A DNA stretch of 5,951 nt from DASUAO01 sp046484625 (lineage in GTDB: Bacteria; Actinomycetota; Acidimicrobiia; IMCC26256; PALSA-555), in the NCBI GenBank assembly GCA_046484625.1, contig JAWOIO010000136.1, forward strand, positions 1-5,951, read 5' to 3'. The number at the start of each line of letters is the position of its first letter. Position 1 is the stretch's first letter. The notes beneath the pieces are model-generated. The model was not told the DNA's origin, searched no databases, and saw only the letters and a list, made by a program, of their open reading frames with translations. Positions 1 through 5,951 of the stretch are shown here, piece after piece. The position numbers and the translations under genes are program-made.

Positions 1-972
1 GCGCCCGAGTCGGCGGCCGAGCGGTCCGTCGCCGGGCTCCCGGTGCGCATGCCGTCGCTCGACGTCCACACCATCGGGGCCGGGGGTGGCTCCACCGCCC
101 GCCTCGACCCCGGGGGTGCGCTCGTGGTCGGGCCCCGCAGCGCCGGCGCCGTGCCGGGGCCCGCCTGCTACGGGCGGGGCGGCACCGAGCCCACCGTCAC
201 CGACGCCGACCTCGTGCTCGGGCGCATCGACCCTGTCGCCACGTTCCCCGATCTCGGGCGCCTCGACCCTGCCGCGGCCGCTCGTGCGCTCGATCGGGCG
301 GACGTCGGTGCCGCGGGGGTGGTGGCGGTCGTCGATGCGGCGATGGAGCAGGCCGTGCGTCGGGTCACGGTCGAGCGCGGCATCGACCCCCGCGCCCTGG
401 CGCTCGTCGCGTTCGGCGGCGCGGGGCCGCTGCACGCCTGCGCGATCGCCGACGCGCTCGGCATGCCGGCGGTGATCGTGCCGCCCCGCGCCGGGGTGCT
501 CTCGGCCGTCGGCATCCTCGGCTCGCCGCGCTCACGTGAGCTGGTGCGCACGTGGCCGACGCCGCTGGAGCACAGCGGCCTCGCGCCTGCACTCGCCTCG
601 CTCGGCGAGGAGGCCCGGGCGCTGGTCGATCCCGATGCTGTCGTCACGACGCTGGTCGACTGCCGGTATCCGGGCCAGAGCCACGACCTCAGCGTGGGAC
701 GCGTCGAGGAGTTCCACGCCGCGCACGAGCTCCGCAACGGCTTTGCCCGCCCCCACGAGCAGGTGGAGGTCGTGGCCCTGCGGGCGAGAGCGGCGACCGA
801 CGCCCCCCTCGGCGTCGCCGACCTCCCTGTGCCCCGTGAGGCCGGCAGGAGAGTGGATGGACCGGCGGCGATCGCCGAGCCCGACTGCACCATCTGGGTG
901 GCCGGTGGGTGGCGGGCCGAGGTCGGAGCGCTCGGCGCGTGGGTCCTGCGGCGGAGCGGGGCGGGGCGGTGA
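1..972 (+). CDS. hyuA: Hydantoinase/5-oxoprolinase family subunit A (HyuA), C-terminal part
   Basis: Partial gene: the frame is open from base 1, and the GTG at 43 is internal because the conserved family sequence already runs through it. About 323 residues are present, roughly the second half of a protein usually near 650-700 residues. Visible family motifs, numbered from the window edge, are HTIGAGGGS (23-31), PGPACYGRGG (52-61), TVTDADLVLGRID just after, FGGAGPLHA (138-146), and a C-terminal domain with RYPGQSHDLSV (222-232), VEVVALRARA and GPAAIAEPDCT. Family knowledge: HyuA carries the actin-like ATP-binding fold and works with HyuB to open hydantoin, 5-oxoproline or related cyclic amides in the cytoplasm at the cost of ATP. 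The exact substrate cannot be read here. The stretch between VALRARA and GPAAIAE is shorter than in many relatives. The stop codon overlaps the hyuB start by 4 nt, so the two are probably translationally coupled. Confidence 0.93.
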   Translation, partial: APESAAERSVAGLPVRMPSLDVHTIGAGGGSTARLDPGGALVVGPRSAGAVPGPACYGRGGTEPTVTDADLVLGRIDPVATFPDLGRLDPAAAARALDRADVGAAGVVAVVDAAMEQAVRRVTVERGIDPRALALVAFGGAGPLHACAIADALGMPAVIVPPRAGVLSAVGILGSPRSRELVRTWPTPLEHSGLAPALASLGEEARALVDPDAVVTTLVDCRYPGQSHDLSVGRVEEFHAAHELRNGFARPHEQVEVVALRARAATDAPLGVADLPVPREAGRRVDGPAAIAEPDCTIWVAGGWRAEVGALGAWVLRRSGAGR

Positions 973-2540
973 GCCTCGACCCGGCCGGCCTCCAGGTGCT
1001 CGTGGCCCGTCTCGACGGGGTCGCCGACGAGATGGGTGCGGTGCTGCGGCGGGCTGCGTCGAGCCCCAACATCAAGGAGCGGGCCGACTGCTCGGCCGCG
1101 CTGTTCACCGCCGACGGTGTCCTGCTCGCCCAGGCCGAGCACATCCCGGTGCATCTCGGCTCGATGGAGACCGCGGTGCGCGCCGCGATCGCGGCCGCGG
1201 GTGACGGGATCGGCCCGGGCGAGCAGATCATCGGCAACGACCCGTTCGCGGGCGGTCCCCACCTCAACGACGTCACGCTCGTCGCGCCGGTGTTCGTGCG
1301 CGCCGAGCTGGTGGGCTGGGTCGCGAACCGTGCCCACCACGCCGATCTCGGGGGGACCGCGCCCGGGTCCATGCCGCCCGACGCGCTGGAGATCGACGAG
1401 GAGGGGCTGCGCCTGGCGCCGATGCGCCTGACCGCCGATGTCGAGGAGCGGGTCGTCGGCGCGTCGCGCACCCCCGAGGAGCGGCGCGGCGACCTCGACG
1501 CGCAGCGGGGAGCGAACGCGCTCGGTGTGGAGCGGGTGGCCGCGGTCGTCGAGGCGCTCGGCTCGACCGCGCCCCTCACCGAGATCGTCGACTACGGCGA
1601 GCGCCGCATGCGCGCCGCGCTCGCCGATCTGCCCGACGGCGCTTGGGCGTTCGCCGACGTGCTCGACTCGGCGGGACCCCGTCCGGAGCAGCAGACCCCG
1701 ACGCGGGTCGTCGTCACGGTCACCGTCGCGGGCGACACGGTCACGTTCGACTTCACGGGAACCGACCCGCAGCGCCCGGGCAACGTGAACGCGGTCGAAG
1801 CGGTGACCGTGAGCGCCGTCGCCTTCGCGCTGCGCGCCGCGACCGATGCCACGATCCCGGCGAACGGTGGCGCGATGCGCCCGGTGCGGATCGTCGTGCC
1901 GCCCGGCTCGGTGCTCGGTGCGGAGCCGCCGGTCGCGGTGGGTGCGGGCAACGTCGAGGTCAGCCAGCGTGTGGCCGACGTGTGCCTCGGCGCGCTCGGC
2001 GGGGCCGTGCCCGACCGCGTCGGCGCCGCCGGCCAGGGGACGATGAACAACGTGCTCCTGGGCAGCCCGCCCGACCGGCCCGGCGCCGCCTGGGTCTACT
2101 ACGAGACCCTGGGGGGTGGGCAGGGCGGTCGGCCGTGGGCAGCCGGTGCGAGCGGCATGCACACGGCGATGACGAACACCGCCGACACGCCGACCGAGGC
2201 GCTCGAGCGGGCGCTGCCCATCCGGGTGCGTGCGTCGACGCTGCGGCGGGGGAGCGGCGGCGCCGGTGCCCATCCGGGAGGCGACGGCATCGAGCGCGAG
2301 CTGGAGATGCTCGAGGACACGGTCGTGTCGCTCGTCACCGAGCGTCGGGTGTCGCAGCCGTGGGGTCTCGCCGGGGGCGAGCCGGGCGCGACGGGCGAGA
2401 ACTGGCTGCTCGAGGGCGGCGACGCGAGCCGGGCCGTGCGCCTGGCCGACAAGGGCACCGTGCGCCTCGCGGCCGGCGACGTCCTGCGGATCCTCACCCC
2501 GGGGGGCGGGGGCTGGGGTCGTCCTCCGTCGGGCCGGTGA
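969..2540 (+). CDS. hyuB: Hydantoinase/5-oxoprolinase family subunit B (HyuB)
   Basis: Complete gene of 523 residues, normal for HyuB. The frame is open upstream to 909, but homology begins at the GTG at 969 (protein VSLDPAGLQVLVARLDG, a typical HyuB N-terminus), and this GTG overlaps the hyuA stop as GTGA. The best Shine-Dalgarno candidate, GGAG at 953-956, is distant, so coupling to hyuA is likely. Motifs in order from the GTG: SPNIKERADCS (32-42), HLGSM (62-66), GNDPFAGGPHLNDVTL (89-104), NRAHHADLGG (120-129, with H123, H124 and D126), then the DFTGTD, GNVNA, GQGTMNN and YYETLGGGQGG segments, ending in a glycine-rich GGGGWG tail. Family knowledge: HyuB is the partner of HyuA in ATP-dependent hydrolysis of hydantoins or 5-oxoproline, and the same fold occurs in the acetone carboxylase alpha subunit. 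All major family blocks are present and no frameshift is seen. The substrate is unknown. Confidence 0.95.
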   Translation: MSLDPAGLQVLVARLDGVADEMGAVLRRAASSPNIKERADCSAALFTADGVLLAQAEHIPVHLGSMETAVRAAIAAAGDGIGPGEQIIGNDPFAGGPHLNDVTLVAPVFVRAELVGWVANRAHHADLGGTAPGSMPPDALEIDEEGLRLAPMRLTADVEERVVGASRTPEERRGDLDAQRGANALGVERVAAVVEALGSTAPLTEIVDYGERRMRAALADLPDGAWAFADVLDSAGPRPEQQTPTRVVVTVTVAGDTVTFDFTGTDPQRPGNVNAVEAVTVSAVAFALRAATDATIPANGGAMRPVRIVVPPGSVLGAEPPVAVGAGNVEVSQRVADVCLGALGGAVPDRVGAAGQGTMNNVLLGSPPDRPGAAWVYYETLGGGQGGRPWAAGASGMHTAMTNTADTPTEALERALPIRVRASTLRRGSGGAGAHPGGDGIERELEMLEDTVVSLVTERRVSQPWGLAGGEPGATGENWLLEGGDASRAVRLADKGTVRLAAGDVLRILTPGGGGWGRPPSGR

Positions 2541-2653
2541 GCTCAAACCACGCCCGGAGCTGCGAACGCATCGCATCTCGAGGACCATCTCGTCGGCCTG
2601 CTCGGCCGCCATGCTCGACCTCGGCTGAGGGTCACGCATGTGAGACTCCACCC

Positions 2654-3826
2654 ATGAGCCGGGAGGTCCAGAACACGTCCGGCACGGCGCCGGGCACCGA
2701 GCGTGTCCTCGTGGCGGCGCTCGCGATGTCGGTGACCGCGGCCCTGCCGCCGTTCCTCGTCGGAGCGCTCGCTGTGCAGATCCGCGCCGACCTCGGCTTC
2801 GACGCGACCGGCCTCGGCGTGGCCTTCGGGACGTTCGGAGTCGCCGCCGCGCTGTCGTCCGCGCTGCTCGGCCACCTCGTCGAGCGGATCGGACCACATC
2901 GCTCGATGCGCATCGCCTCGGTCGTCGCCGCGTTGGCGATGGTCGCGATCGCGGCGTGGGCGTCCTCGCTGACGAGCCTGGCGGCCATCCTCGTCGTCGC
3001 CGGGGTCGCGAACGCGCTGGCCCAGCCCGCTGCCAACGCGTTGGTGGCCCGTGGCATCCCGACAGCCCGCCACGGCGCCGCCTTCGGCATCAAGCAGGCA
3101 GGGATGCCATCGGCCACGCTGCTCGCCGGTGCCACGGTGCCGTTGCTCGCGCTCACCGTCGGATGGCGGTGGGCGTTCGTCGCCGGAGCCGCGATCGGGC
3201 TCGGGAGCCTCGCCGCTGTTCCGAGGGCCGGTGCTCGAACAGCCGGTGTGCCATCACCCACGGATCCGGGCGAGCACAGGGCCGAGGACCGCGACGGCTC
3301 GACTGGACGCGCCCAGGGTGGCGCGTCGGCCCGCACGCTCGTGGTCCTCGCCGTCGGGGTCGGCCTCGGTGCCACTGCCGCATCAGCGCTGGTCACGTTC
3401 CTGGTGAGCGGCGCGGTGCACGTCGGCATCGGCCCTGGTCCTGCCGGGTGGCTGCTCACCGCGGGGAGCATCATCGGGATCTCGGTTCGACTGCGCGCCG
3501 GGGTCCTCGCCGACCGGCGCGACGGGCGTCACCTCCGCATCGTGTCGCTCATGATGCTCGGCGGGGCGGGCGCGTTCGCGCTGTTCGCGTTCGATGTGGC
3601 GTGGCTCTACGTGGTGGCGACCGCGCTGGCGTTCGGGACCGGGTGGGCCTGGCCGGGCCTGTTCAACTTCGCGGTGGTGCGCGCCCGCCCCGACGGTCCG
3701 GGCGCGGCGACCGGCCTCACCCAGCCCGACGTAGGTGCCTGGCTCATGACAGCCGGGTTCGCGCTCGCGGCCGCGGGAACCGTCAGCGTGGGACGCCGCC
3801 GCGTCCGACGCGACCGGCTGCGATGA
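2654..3826 (+). CDS. Major facilitator superfamily (MFS) transporter, apparently lacking TM11
   Basis: 390 residues from the ATG at 2654. The frame is open far upstream, but that part is arginine/proline-rich shadow of hyuB. Hydrophobic helices are seen at about 18-42, 54-76, 86-104, 107-130, 143-165, 171-190, 228-252, 262-282, 296-314, 316-340 and 361-379: eleven, not the usual twelve. The TM2-TM3 loop carries a motif A-like GHLVERIGPHR (73-83), its second-half counterpart is AGVLADRRDGRH (282-293), and the 191-225 linker is polar. After ATGLTQ (352-357) relatives usually continue with a glycine-rich TM11; here the chain goes through PDVG straight into AWLMTAGFALAAAG, which resembles TM12. 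The protein is probably an inner-membrane permease of unknown substrate; the hyu genes upstream make a cyclic amide or derivative possible, but this is inference. No clear Shine-Dalgarno is seen. GAGACT at 2642-2647 lies 6 nt before the ATG, a weak match to a leaderless -10 box. The 113-nt gap from hyuB holds no recognisable gene. Confidence 0.85.
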   Translation: MSREVQNTSGTAPGTERVLVAALAMSVTAALPPFLVGALAVQIRADLGFDATGLGVAFGTFGVAAALSSALLGHLVERIGPHRSMRIASVVAALAMVAIAAWASSLTSLAAILVVAGVANALAQPAANALVARGIPTARHGAAFGIKQAGMPSATLLAGATVPLLALTVGWRWAFVAGAAIGLGSLAAVPRAGARTAGVPSPTDPGEHRAEDRDGSTGRAQGGASARTLVVLAVGVGLGATAASALVTFLVSGAVHVGIGPGPAGWLLTAGSIIGISVRLRAGVLADRRDGRHLRIVSLMMLGGAGAFALFAFDVAWLYVVATALAFGTGWAWPGLFNFAVVRARPDGPGAATGLTQPDVGAWLMTAGFALAAAGTVSVGRRRVRRDRLR

Positions 3827-3838
3827 GATCCGGTCGCG
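3809..3838 (+). terminator. GC-rich hairpin straddling the transporter stop codon
   Basis: CGCGACCGG at 3809-3817 and CCGGTCGCG at 3830-3838 form a perfect 9-bp inverted repeat around a 12-nt loop that contains the TGA stop of the transporter gene. There is no T-tract afterwards. Actinobacteria often use GC-rich hairpins without a U-run, so a transcription end or mRNA-stabilising stem is plausible, and the next gene seems to have its own promoter 40 nt downstream. Because half the stem is coding, chance in a GC-rich sequence is a real alternative. Confidence 0.45.
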
Positions 3839-3877
3839 CGCCACTGGGCGGCTCGGGAAGCGGCCCGCTCTGCCAGG

Positions 3878-3889
3878 TATCTTGCTCCC
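3878..3889 (+). promoter_or_regulatory. Predicted -10 box of a leaderless promoter
   Basis: TATCTT at 3878-3883 fits the TANNNT consensus of an actinobacterial -10 box. It is followed by exactly 6 nt (GCTCCC) and then the ATG at 3890, so transcription would begin at or next to the start codon. There is no Shine-Dalgarno sequence in this interval and no convincing -35 box about 17 nt upstream. The same arrangement is found before the gene at 5485. Confidence 0.6.
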
Positions 3890-4342
3890 ATGGCTGACTT
3901 CCAGGTACCCGGAGACCTTTCCTTCAACCGAGGGCCCATCGCCGACCCTGCGGCATTCGCCGAGGATGCCGGAGCCGCCTCGTGGCTGTTCCTCTGCGGC
4001 GACGAGTTCGCGGCGATGGACGGCGGCATGTCGTACGACCAGGTGCGCGAGGCCGTCCCCGAGTCCGAGAACATCGTCTCGGATCCACCCGAGGTGCTCG
4101 ACATGGACAAGGCGCGGCGCCACGTGGAGGCGCTCGACCGCCTGCCCCGACCGACGCTGGTGACGTGTCGGGCCGGCCCCCGGTCTGCCGCGGTGGTCTA
4201 CCTCTACGCGGGCTTGAAGGCCGGGGCGTCGGCCGACGAGGTCCTCGCCCGCGCCGACGCCGATGCCGCACCCTTCGTGGGCGTGGAGGACTATCGCGCG
4301 TTCGTGCGCCAGGGCCTCGAGGAGCTCGCACCCGGGGGTTGA
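3890..4342 (+). CDS. Small rhodanese/DUF442-like protein (cysteine-loop sulfurtransferase or phosphatase-like)
   Basis: 150 residues, complete. The ATG at 3890 is chosen because it sits directly after a leaderless-type promoter and because the upstream sequence is non-coding. The key feature is a beta-strand plus loop, PTLVTCRAGPRSAAVVYLY, at residues 88-106, with Cys93 and Arg98 in a C-X4-R arrangement. This resembles the CRSGTRS loop of DUF442 (the phosphatase-like domain also found beside beta-lactamase-like hydrolases) and the CXXGXR loop of rhodaneses. The preceding region, with MDKARRHVEALDRL at about 72-85, fits the helix that leads into that loop. The N-terminal 60 residues are less family-like, and the usual arginine-containing strand reads SWLFLCGDEF. 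It is probably a cytoplasmic enzyme using a cysteine nucleophile for sulfur or phosphate transfer; the substrate is unknown. It has no signal peptide or membrane helix. Its neighbours do not indicate a pathway. Confidence 0.8.
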   Translation: MADFQVPGDLSFNRGPIADPAAFAEDAGAASWLFLCGDEFAAMDGGMSYDQVREAVPESENIVSDPPEVLDMDKARRHVEALDRLPRPTLVTCRAGPRSAAVVYLYAGLKAGASADEVLARADADAAPFVGVEDYRAFVRQGLEELAPGG

Positions 4343-4411
4343 CCGGGTCGGACGCACTGCGCCGCGACCGCGGGTCGGGCCGCGAGTCGACGCGGCTCCG
4401 GTGCGCGCGGG

Positions 4412-4443
4412 TAGTGTCCCCTGAAGTCACCGGGAGGGTGGAG
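4412..4443 (+). promoter_or_regulatory. Candidate -10 box and Shine-Dalgarno for the secreted protein gene
   Basis: TAGTGT at 4412-4417 matches TANNNT and would place the transcription start near 4424. GGGAGG at 4432-4437 lies 10 nt before the ATG at 4448, and a second purine run, GGAG at 4440-4443, lies closer. This leadered arrangement differs from the leaderless layout of the genes on both sides. No clear -35 box is seen. A short CGACC/GGTCG hairpin (4365-4377) lies upstream in the same 105-nt gap. Confidence 0.4.
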
Positions 4444-4447
4444 TCCG

Positions 4448-5338
4448 ATGAGGCGAGTCGTAGGGTTCTTTGCGTTGGCGACGCTGGTGGTGAGTGCGTC
4501 GGGGCTGAGCCTCGCGGGCGCAGGGTTGCCGGCGGCACCCAACCCGATCCTGAAGGTCAAGAAGGTGGTCGCGGGGACTGCGACCGCAGGGTTCACCGTC
4601 ACGGTCGAGTGCGACTTCAGTAACGGCGAACTGTCGGCACAGGACCTTCCGGACCCGGACGCGACGCTCACCTTCAATGCCGATGGGACCCCCAACACCT
4701 CGAGCGATCCGAACTGGCAGAACGTGGCTGGCAACTGGCAGTTCCAGGGCCCGACCTTCGCCGAAAAGTGCACCGTGACCGAGACCGGCCGCGGTGGTGC
4801 CGTGTCGGCCTCGTACGCATGCGAGTTCACCCCTGGCCTCGTTCTCACGGACGTTTCGCAGCAAGACGGAACGGGGGGGTGCTCCGCGCCTGCGAGCGGC
4901 CCGGCCGTGGTCACCTTTTCTGGCGGGTACTACTGTGACAAGGTCAACGGCTGCGCGCAGGGGAGTGCACTCGTCACGATCACCAACGCGTTCCCGGCGA
5001 TCACGGTCGGGCCGACCGCCTCTGTCCCGGGGGGGACGGTCACGATCAGCGGCACCCAGTGCAACCTCGTCACCCCAACGGCCCTGGGCGGCATCGTGAC
5101 CGGCACGGTGGCGTTCACCCCGCCACTCCCGTTCGGGCCCGTCACCGCGGCCGCCGACGGCACCTGGAGCACGACGATCGTCGTGCCGGCCGGAACACCG
5201 GCGGGGAGCTATGCCGTCAACGCCACCTGCGCCGAACCGCCGGGTAGCGCCGAAGTGTCGGCGCAGGCCGTGAACTTCACCTACGAGACGAAGTACATCA
5301 CGATCGCGATTCCCGCCACGCCCAAGTTCACCGGGTAG
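4448..5338 (+). CDS. Secreted two-domain beta-sandwich protein (DUF5979-like plus Ig-like)
   Basis: 296 residues from the ATG at 4448, which has a purine-rich Shine-Dalgarno and is followed by a clear signal peptide: MRR, a hydrophobic core to about residue 22, and a likely signal peptidase I site near AGA (23-25) or a little later. Domain 1 (about 33-182) starts LKVKKVVAGTATAGFTVTVEC and contains CTVTETGRGGA (108-118), typical of DUF5979-like extracellular domains; its cysteines are 55, 108, 125, 145, 163 and 169. Domain 2 (about 184-285) has PGGTVTISGTQC and ADGTWSTTIVVPAGTPAGSY, typical of bacterial Ig-like domains, with Cys205 and Cys261 placed to form a disulfide. The protein ends in a short IPATPKFTG tail with no LPXTG motif, hydrophobic anchor or basic tail. 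It is probably exported and structural or adhesive; this is inference and no enzyme motif is visible. Codon use looks less GC-biased than in the hyu genes, as is common for surface proteins. Confidence 0.8.
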   Translation: MRRVVGFFALATLVVSASGLSLAGAGLPAAPNPILKVKKVVAGTATAGFTVTVECDFSNGELSAQDLPDPDATLTFNADGTPNTSSDPNWQNVAGNWQFQGPTFAEKCTVTETGRGGAVSASYACEFTPGLVLTDVSQQDGTGGCSAPASGPAVVTFSGGYYCDKVNGCAQGSALVTITNAFPAITVGPTASVPGGTVTISGTQCNLVTPTALGGIVTGTVAFTPPLPFGPVTAAADGTWSTTIVVPAGTPAGSYAVNATCAEPPGSAEVSAQAVNFTYETKYITIAIPATPKFTG

Positions 5339-5340
5339 CT

Positions 5341-5387
5341 CCGCGATCCCGGCTGGACGAGCAGCACCGCGATCACCGGGACGAGCA
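5341..5387. repeat. Imperfect tandem duplication in the intergenic gap
   Basis: CCGCGATC at 5341-5348 recurs at 5367-5374, and GACGAGCA at 5356-5363 recurs at 5380-5387. The two blocks keep their order but are offset by 26 and 24 nt, as expected for an old roughly 25-nt duplication with small indels. It lies just after the stop of the secreted protein gene. Its function is unknown and chance is possible. The rest of the 146-nt gap (5339-5484) holds no gene I can support. Confidence 0.4.
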
Positions 5388-5472
5388 CCTGGCGGGGTTC
5401 GGGTGAGGCAGAGCGAGTCGCTACCTCTCTCGTCGACGCGCGGCGCGGTCGTCGCATCGCACCTCGCGGACC

Positions 5473-5484
5473 TATCTTCAGCAG
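5473..5484 (+). promoter_or_regulatory. Predicted -10 box of a leaderless promoter
   Basis: TATCTT at 5473-5478 is followed by 6 nt (CAGCAG) and then the GTG start at 5485. Hexamer and spacing are identical to those before the gene at 3890. Transcription would begin at the start codon, so no Shine-Dalgarno is expected and none at proper spacing is seen. No convincing -35 box is visible. Confidence 0.6.
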
Positions 5485-5951
5485 GTGGACGATCCGCACG
5501 CGTTTCCTGACTTCGTCTGGTCGATCGGTGAAGAGGGATCCGATCCGATCGTGCCGCGCCACGGTGGACGGCACCGCCAAGACCAGTTCGGGGCATCGGG
5601 CCACGACGAGCACATGGAAGCCGACCTCGCCTCGATCGCTGCGCTCGGTGTGCGGGTCGTGCGCTACGGGACACCGTGGCGGCTCGCCGAACCCGAACCG
5701 GGCGTGTACGACTGGACGTTGTGGGACCGTGCGTTCGCCGCGTGCGACGCCGCTGGCCTCGAACCGGTGGTCGAGCTCGTGCACTTCGGGCTTCCCGACC
5801 ACTTCCCGGGCTTCGTCGACCGCGCGTGGGTCGACGCGTTCTGTCACTACGTCGATGCATTCCTGGCCCGTTACCCCGAGCCGCGTTGGTTCACCCCCAT
5901 CAATGAGCCGGGCATCACGGCACGTCTGTCGGCACTCTTCGGGGTCTGGAA
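5485..5951 (+). CDS. GH1-like (beta-glucosidase-like) glycoside hydrolase, N-terminal part
   Basis: Partial gene: 155 codons are present and the frame is still open at the right edge. The GTG at 5485 is the first possible start after the in-frame TGA at 5404-5406, and it follows a leaderless-type promoter. The protein begins MDDPHAFPDFVWSIGEEGSD, with no signal peptide, so it is probably cytoplasmic. Recognisable GH1 (clan A, TIM barrel) segments are GVRVVRYGTPWRLAEPEPGVYDW (about 55-77), the strand VELVHFGLPD (96-105, equivalent to the HWDLP region) and WFTPINEPG (135-143), where Glu141 of NEP is the expected catalytic acid/base. The following ARLSALFGVW matches a GH1-related subgroup that, from memory, is sometimes fused to a C-terminal sugar-nucleotide reductase-like domain; whether this gene is cannot be seen here. 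The nucleophile Glu would lie beyond the window. The family hydrolyses beta-glycosides; the actual substrate is unknown. Confidence 0.87.
   Translation, partial: MDDPHAFPDFVWSIGEEGSDPIVPRHGGRHRQDQFGASGHDEHMEADLASIAALGVRVVRYGTPWRLAEPEPGVYDWTLWDRAFAACDAAGLEPVVELVHFGLPDHFPGFVDRAWVDAFCHYVDAFLARYPEPRWFTPINEPGITARLSALFGVW

Noticed and set aside
2617..2633. A short GACCTC/GAGGGTC stem just before the transporter gene as a riboswitch or attenuator
   Set aside because: It has about six pairs with a bulge and no second structure or conserved element around it.
168..2897. A 909-codon open frame on the minus strand opposite hyuA and hyuB
   Set aside because: It is arginine/histidine-rich, low in complexity and without any recognisable domain. 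It lies opposite two genes with strong family motifs, and long antisense frames are expected in DNA this GC-rich.
2956..3897. A 313-codon plus-strand frame overlapping the transporter gene
   Set aside because: It is arginine-rich shadow sequence, while the alternative frame gives clear membrane helices and MFS motifs.
4365..4377. A CGACC/GGTCG hairpin as a terminator for the rhodanese-like gene
   Set aside because: It has only 5 bp, a 3-nt loop and no T-tract; such stems are common by chance at this GC content.
5331..5352. A CCGGG/CCCGG hairpin around the stop codon of the secreted protein gene
   Set aside because: The stem is only 5 bp with a 12-nt loop and cannot be extended, so it is much weaker than the one at 3809-3838.
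5281..5847. A minus-strand frame with a hydrophobic stretch (VLVPVIAVLLV) near its end, over the intergenic gap
   Set aside because: The hydrophobic run is produced by the small duplication at 5341-5387. The rest lies opposite the GH1-like gene and shows no domain.
4427..5860. A 477-codon minus-strand open frame opposite the secreted protein and hydrolase genes
   Set aside because: Its composition is typical of a shadow frame and it crosses two well-supported plus-strand genes and their promoters.

Overview
This is a GC-rich window (most third codon positions are G or C) whose genes all lie on the plus strand. Gene style, the GC bias and leaderless-type promoters of the form TATCTT-6 nt-start codon suggest an actinobacterium, plausibly of the Acidimicrobiia type. 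That placement is inference from style, not from a marker gene.

Layout. 1-972 is the C-terminal part of a HyuA-type hydantoinase/oxoprolinase subunit whose start lies outside the window. It overlaps by 4 nt (GTGA) the complete hyuB at 969-2540. After a 113-nt gap, 2654-3826 encodes a major facilitator superfamily (MFS) transporter that appears to lack its eleventh membrane helix. A 9-bp GC-rich inverted repeat (3809-3838) straddles the transporter's stop codon. 3890-4342 encodes a small rhodanese/DUF442-like protein with a CRAGPRS active-site loop. 4448-5338 encodes a secreted protein with two beta-rich domains. A 146-nt gap with an imperfect duplication leads to 5485-5951, the N-terminal part of a GH1-like glycoside hydrolase that runs off the right edge.

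How the genes relate. HyuA and HyuB are the two subunits of one ATP-dependent amidohydrolase and are almost certainly co-translated. The transporter may bring in a substrate for them, but nothing in the sequence proves this and its fold looks damaged. The three downstream genes appear to be separate transcription units. Two start directly at a predicted leaderless transcription start, and one has its own Shine-Dalgarno sequence and a -10 box. I see no mobile element, tRNA, rRNA, CRISPR array or defence locus. The most notable points are the missing helix in the transporter, the repeated leaderless promoter layout, and the secreted protein with its unusual C-terminal tail.
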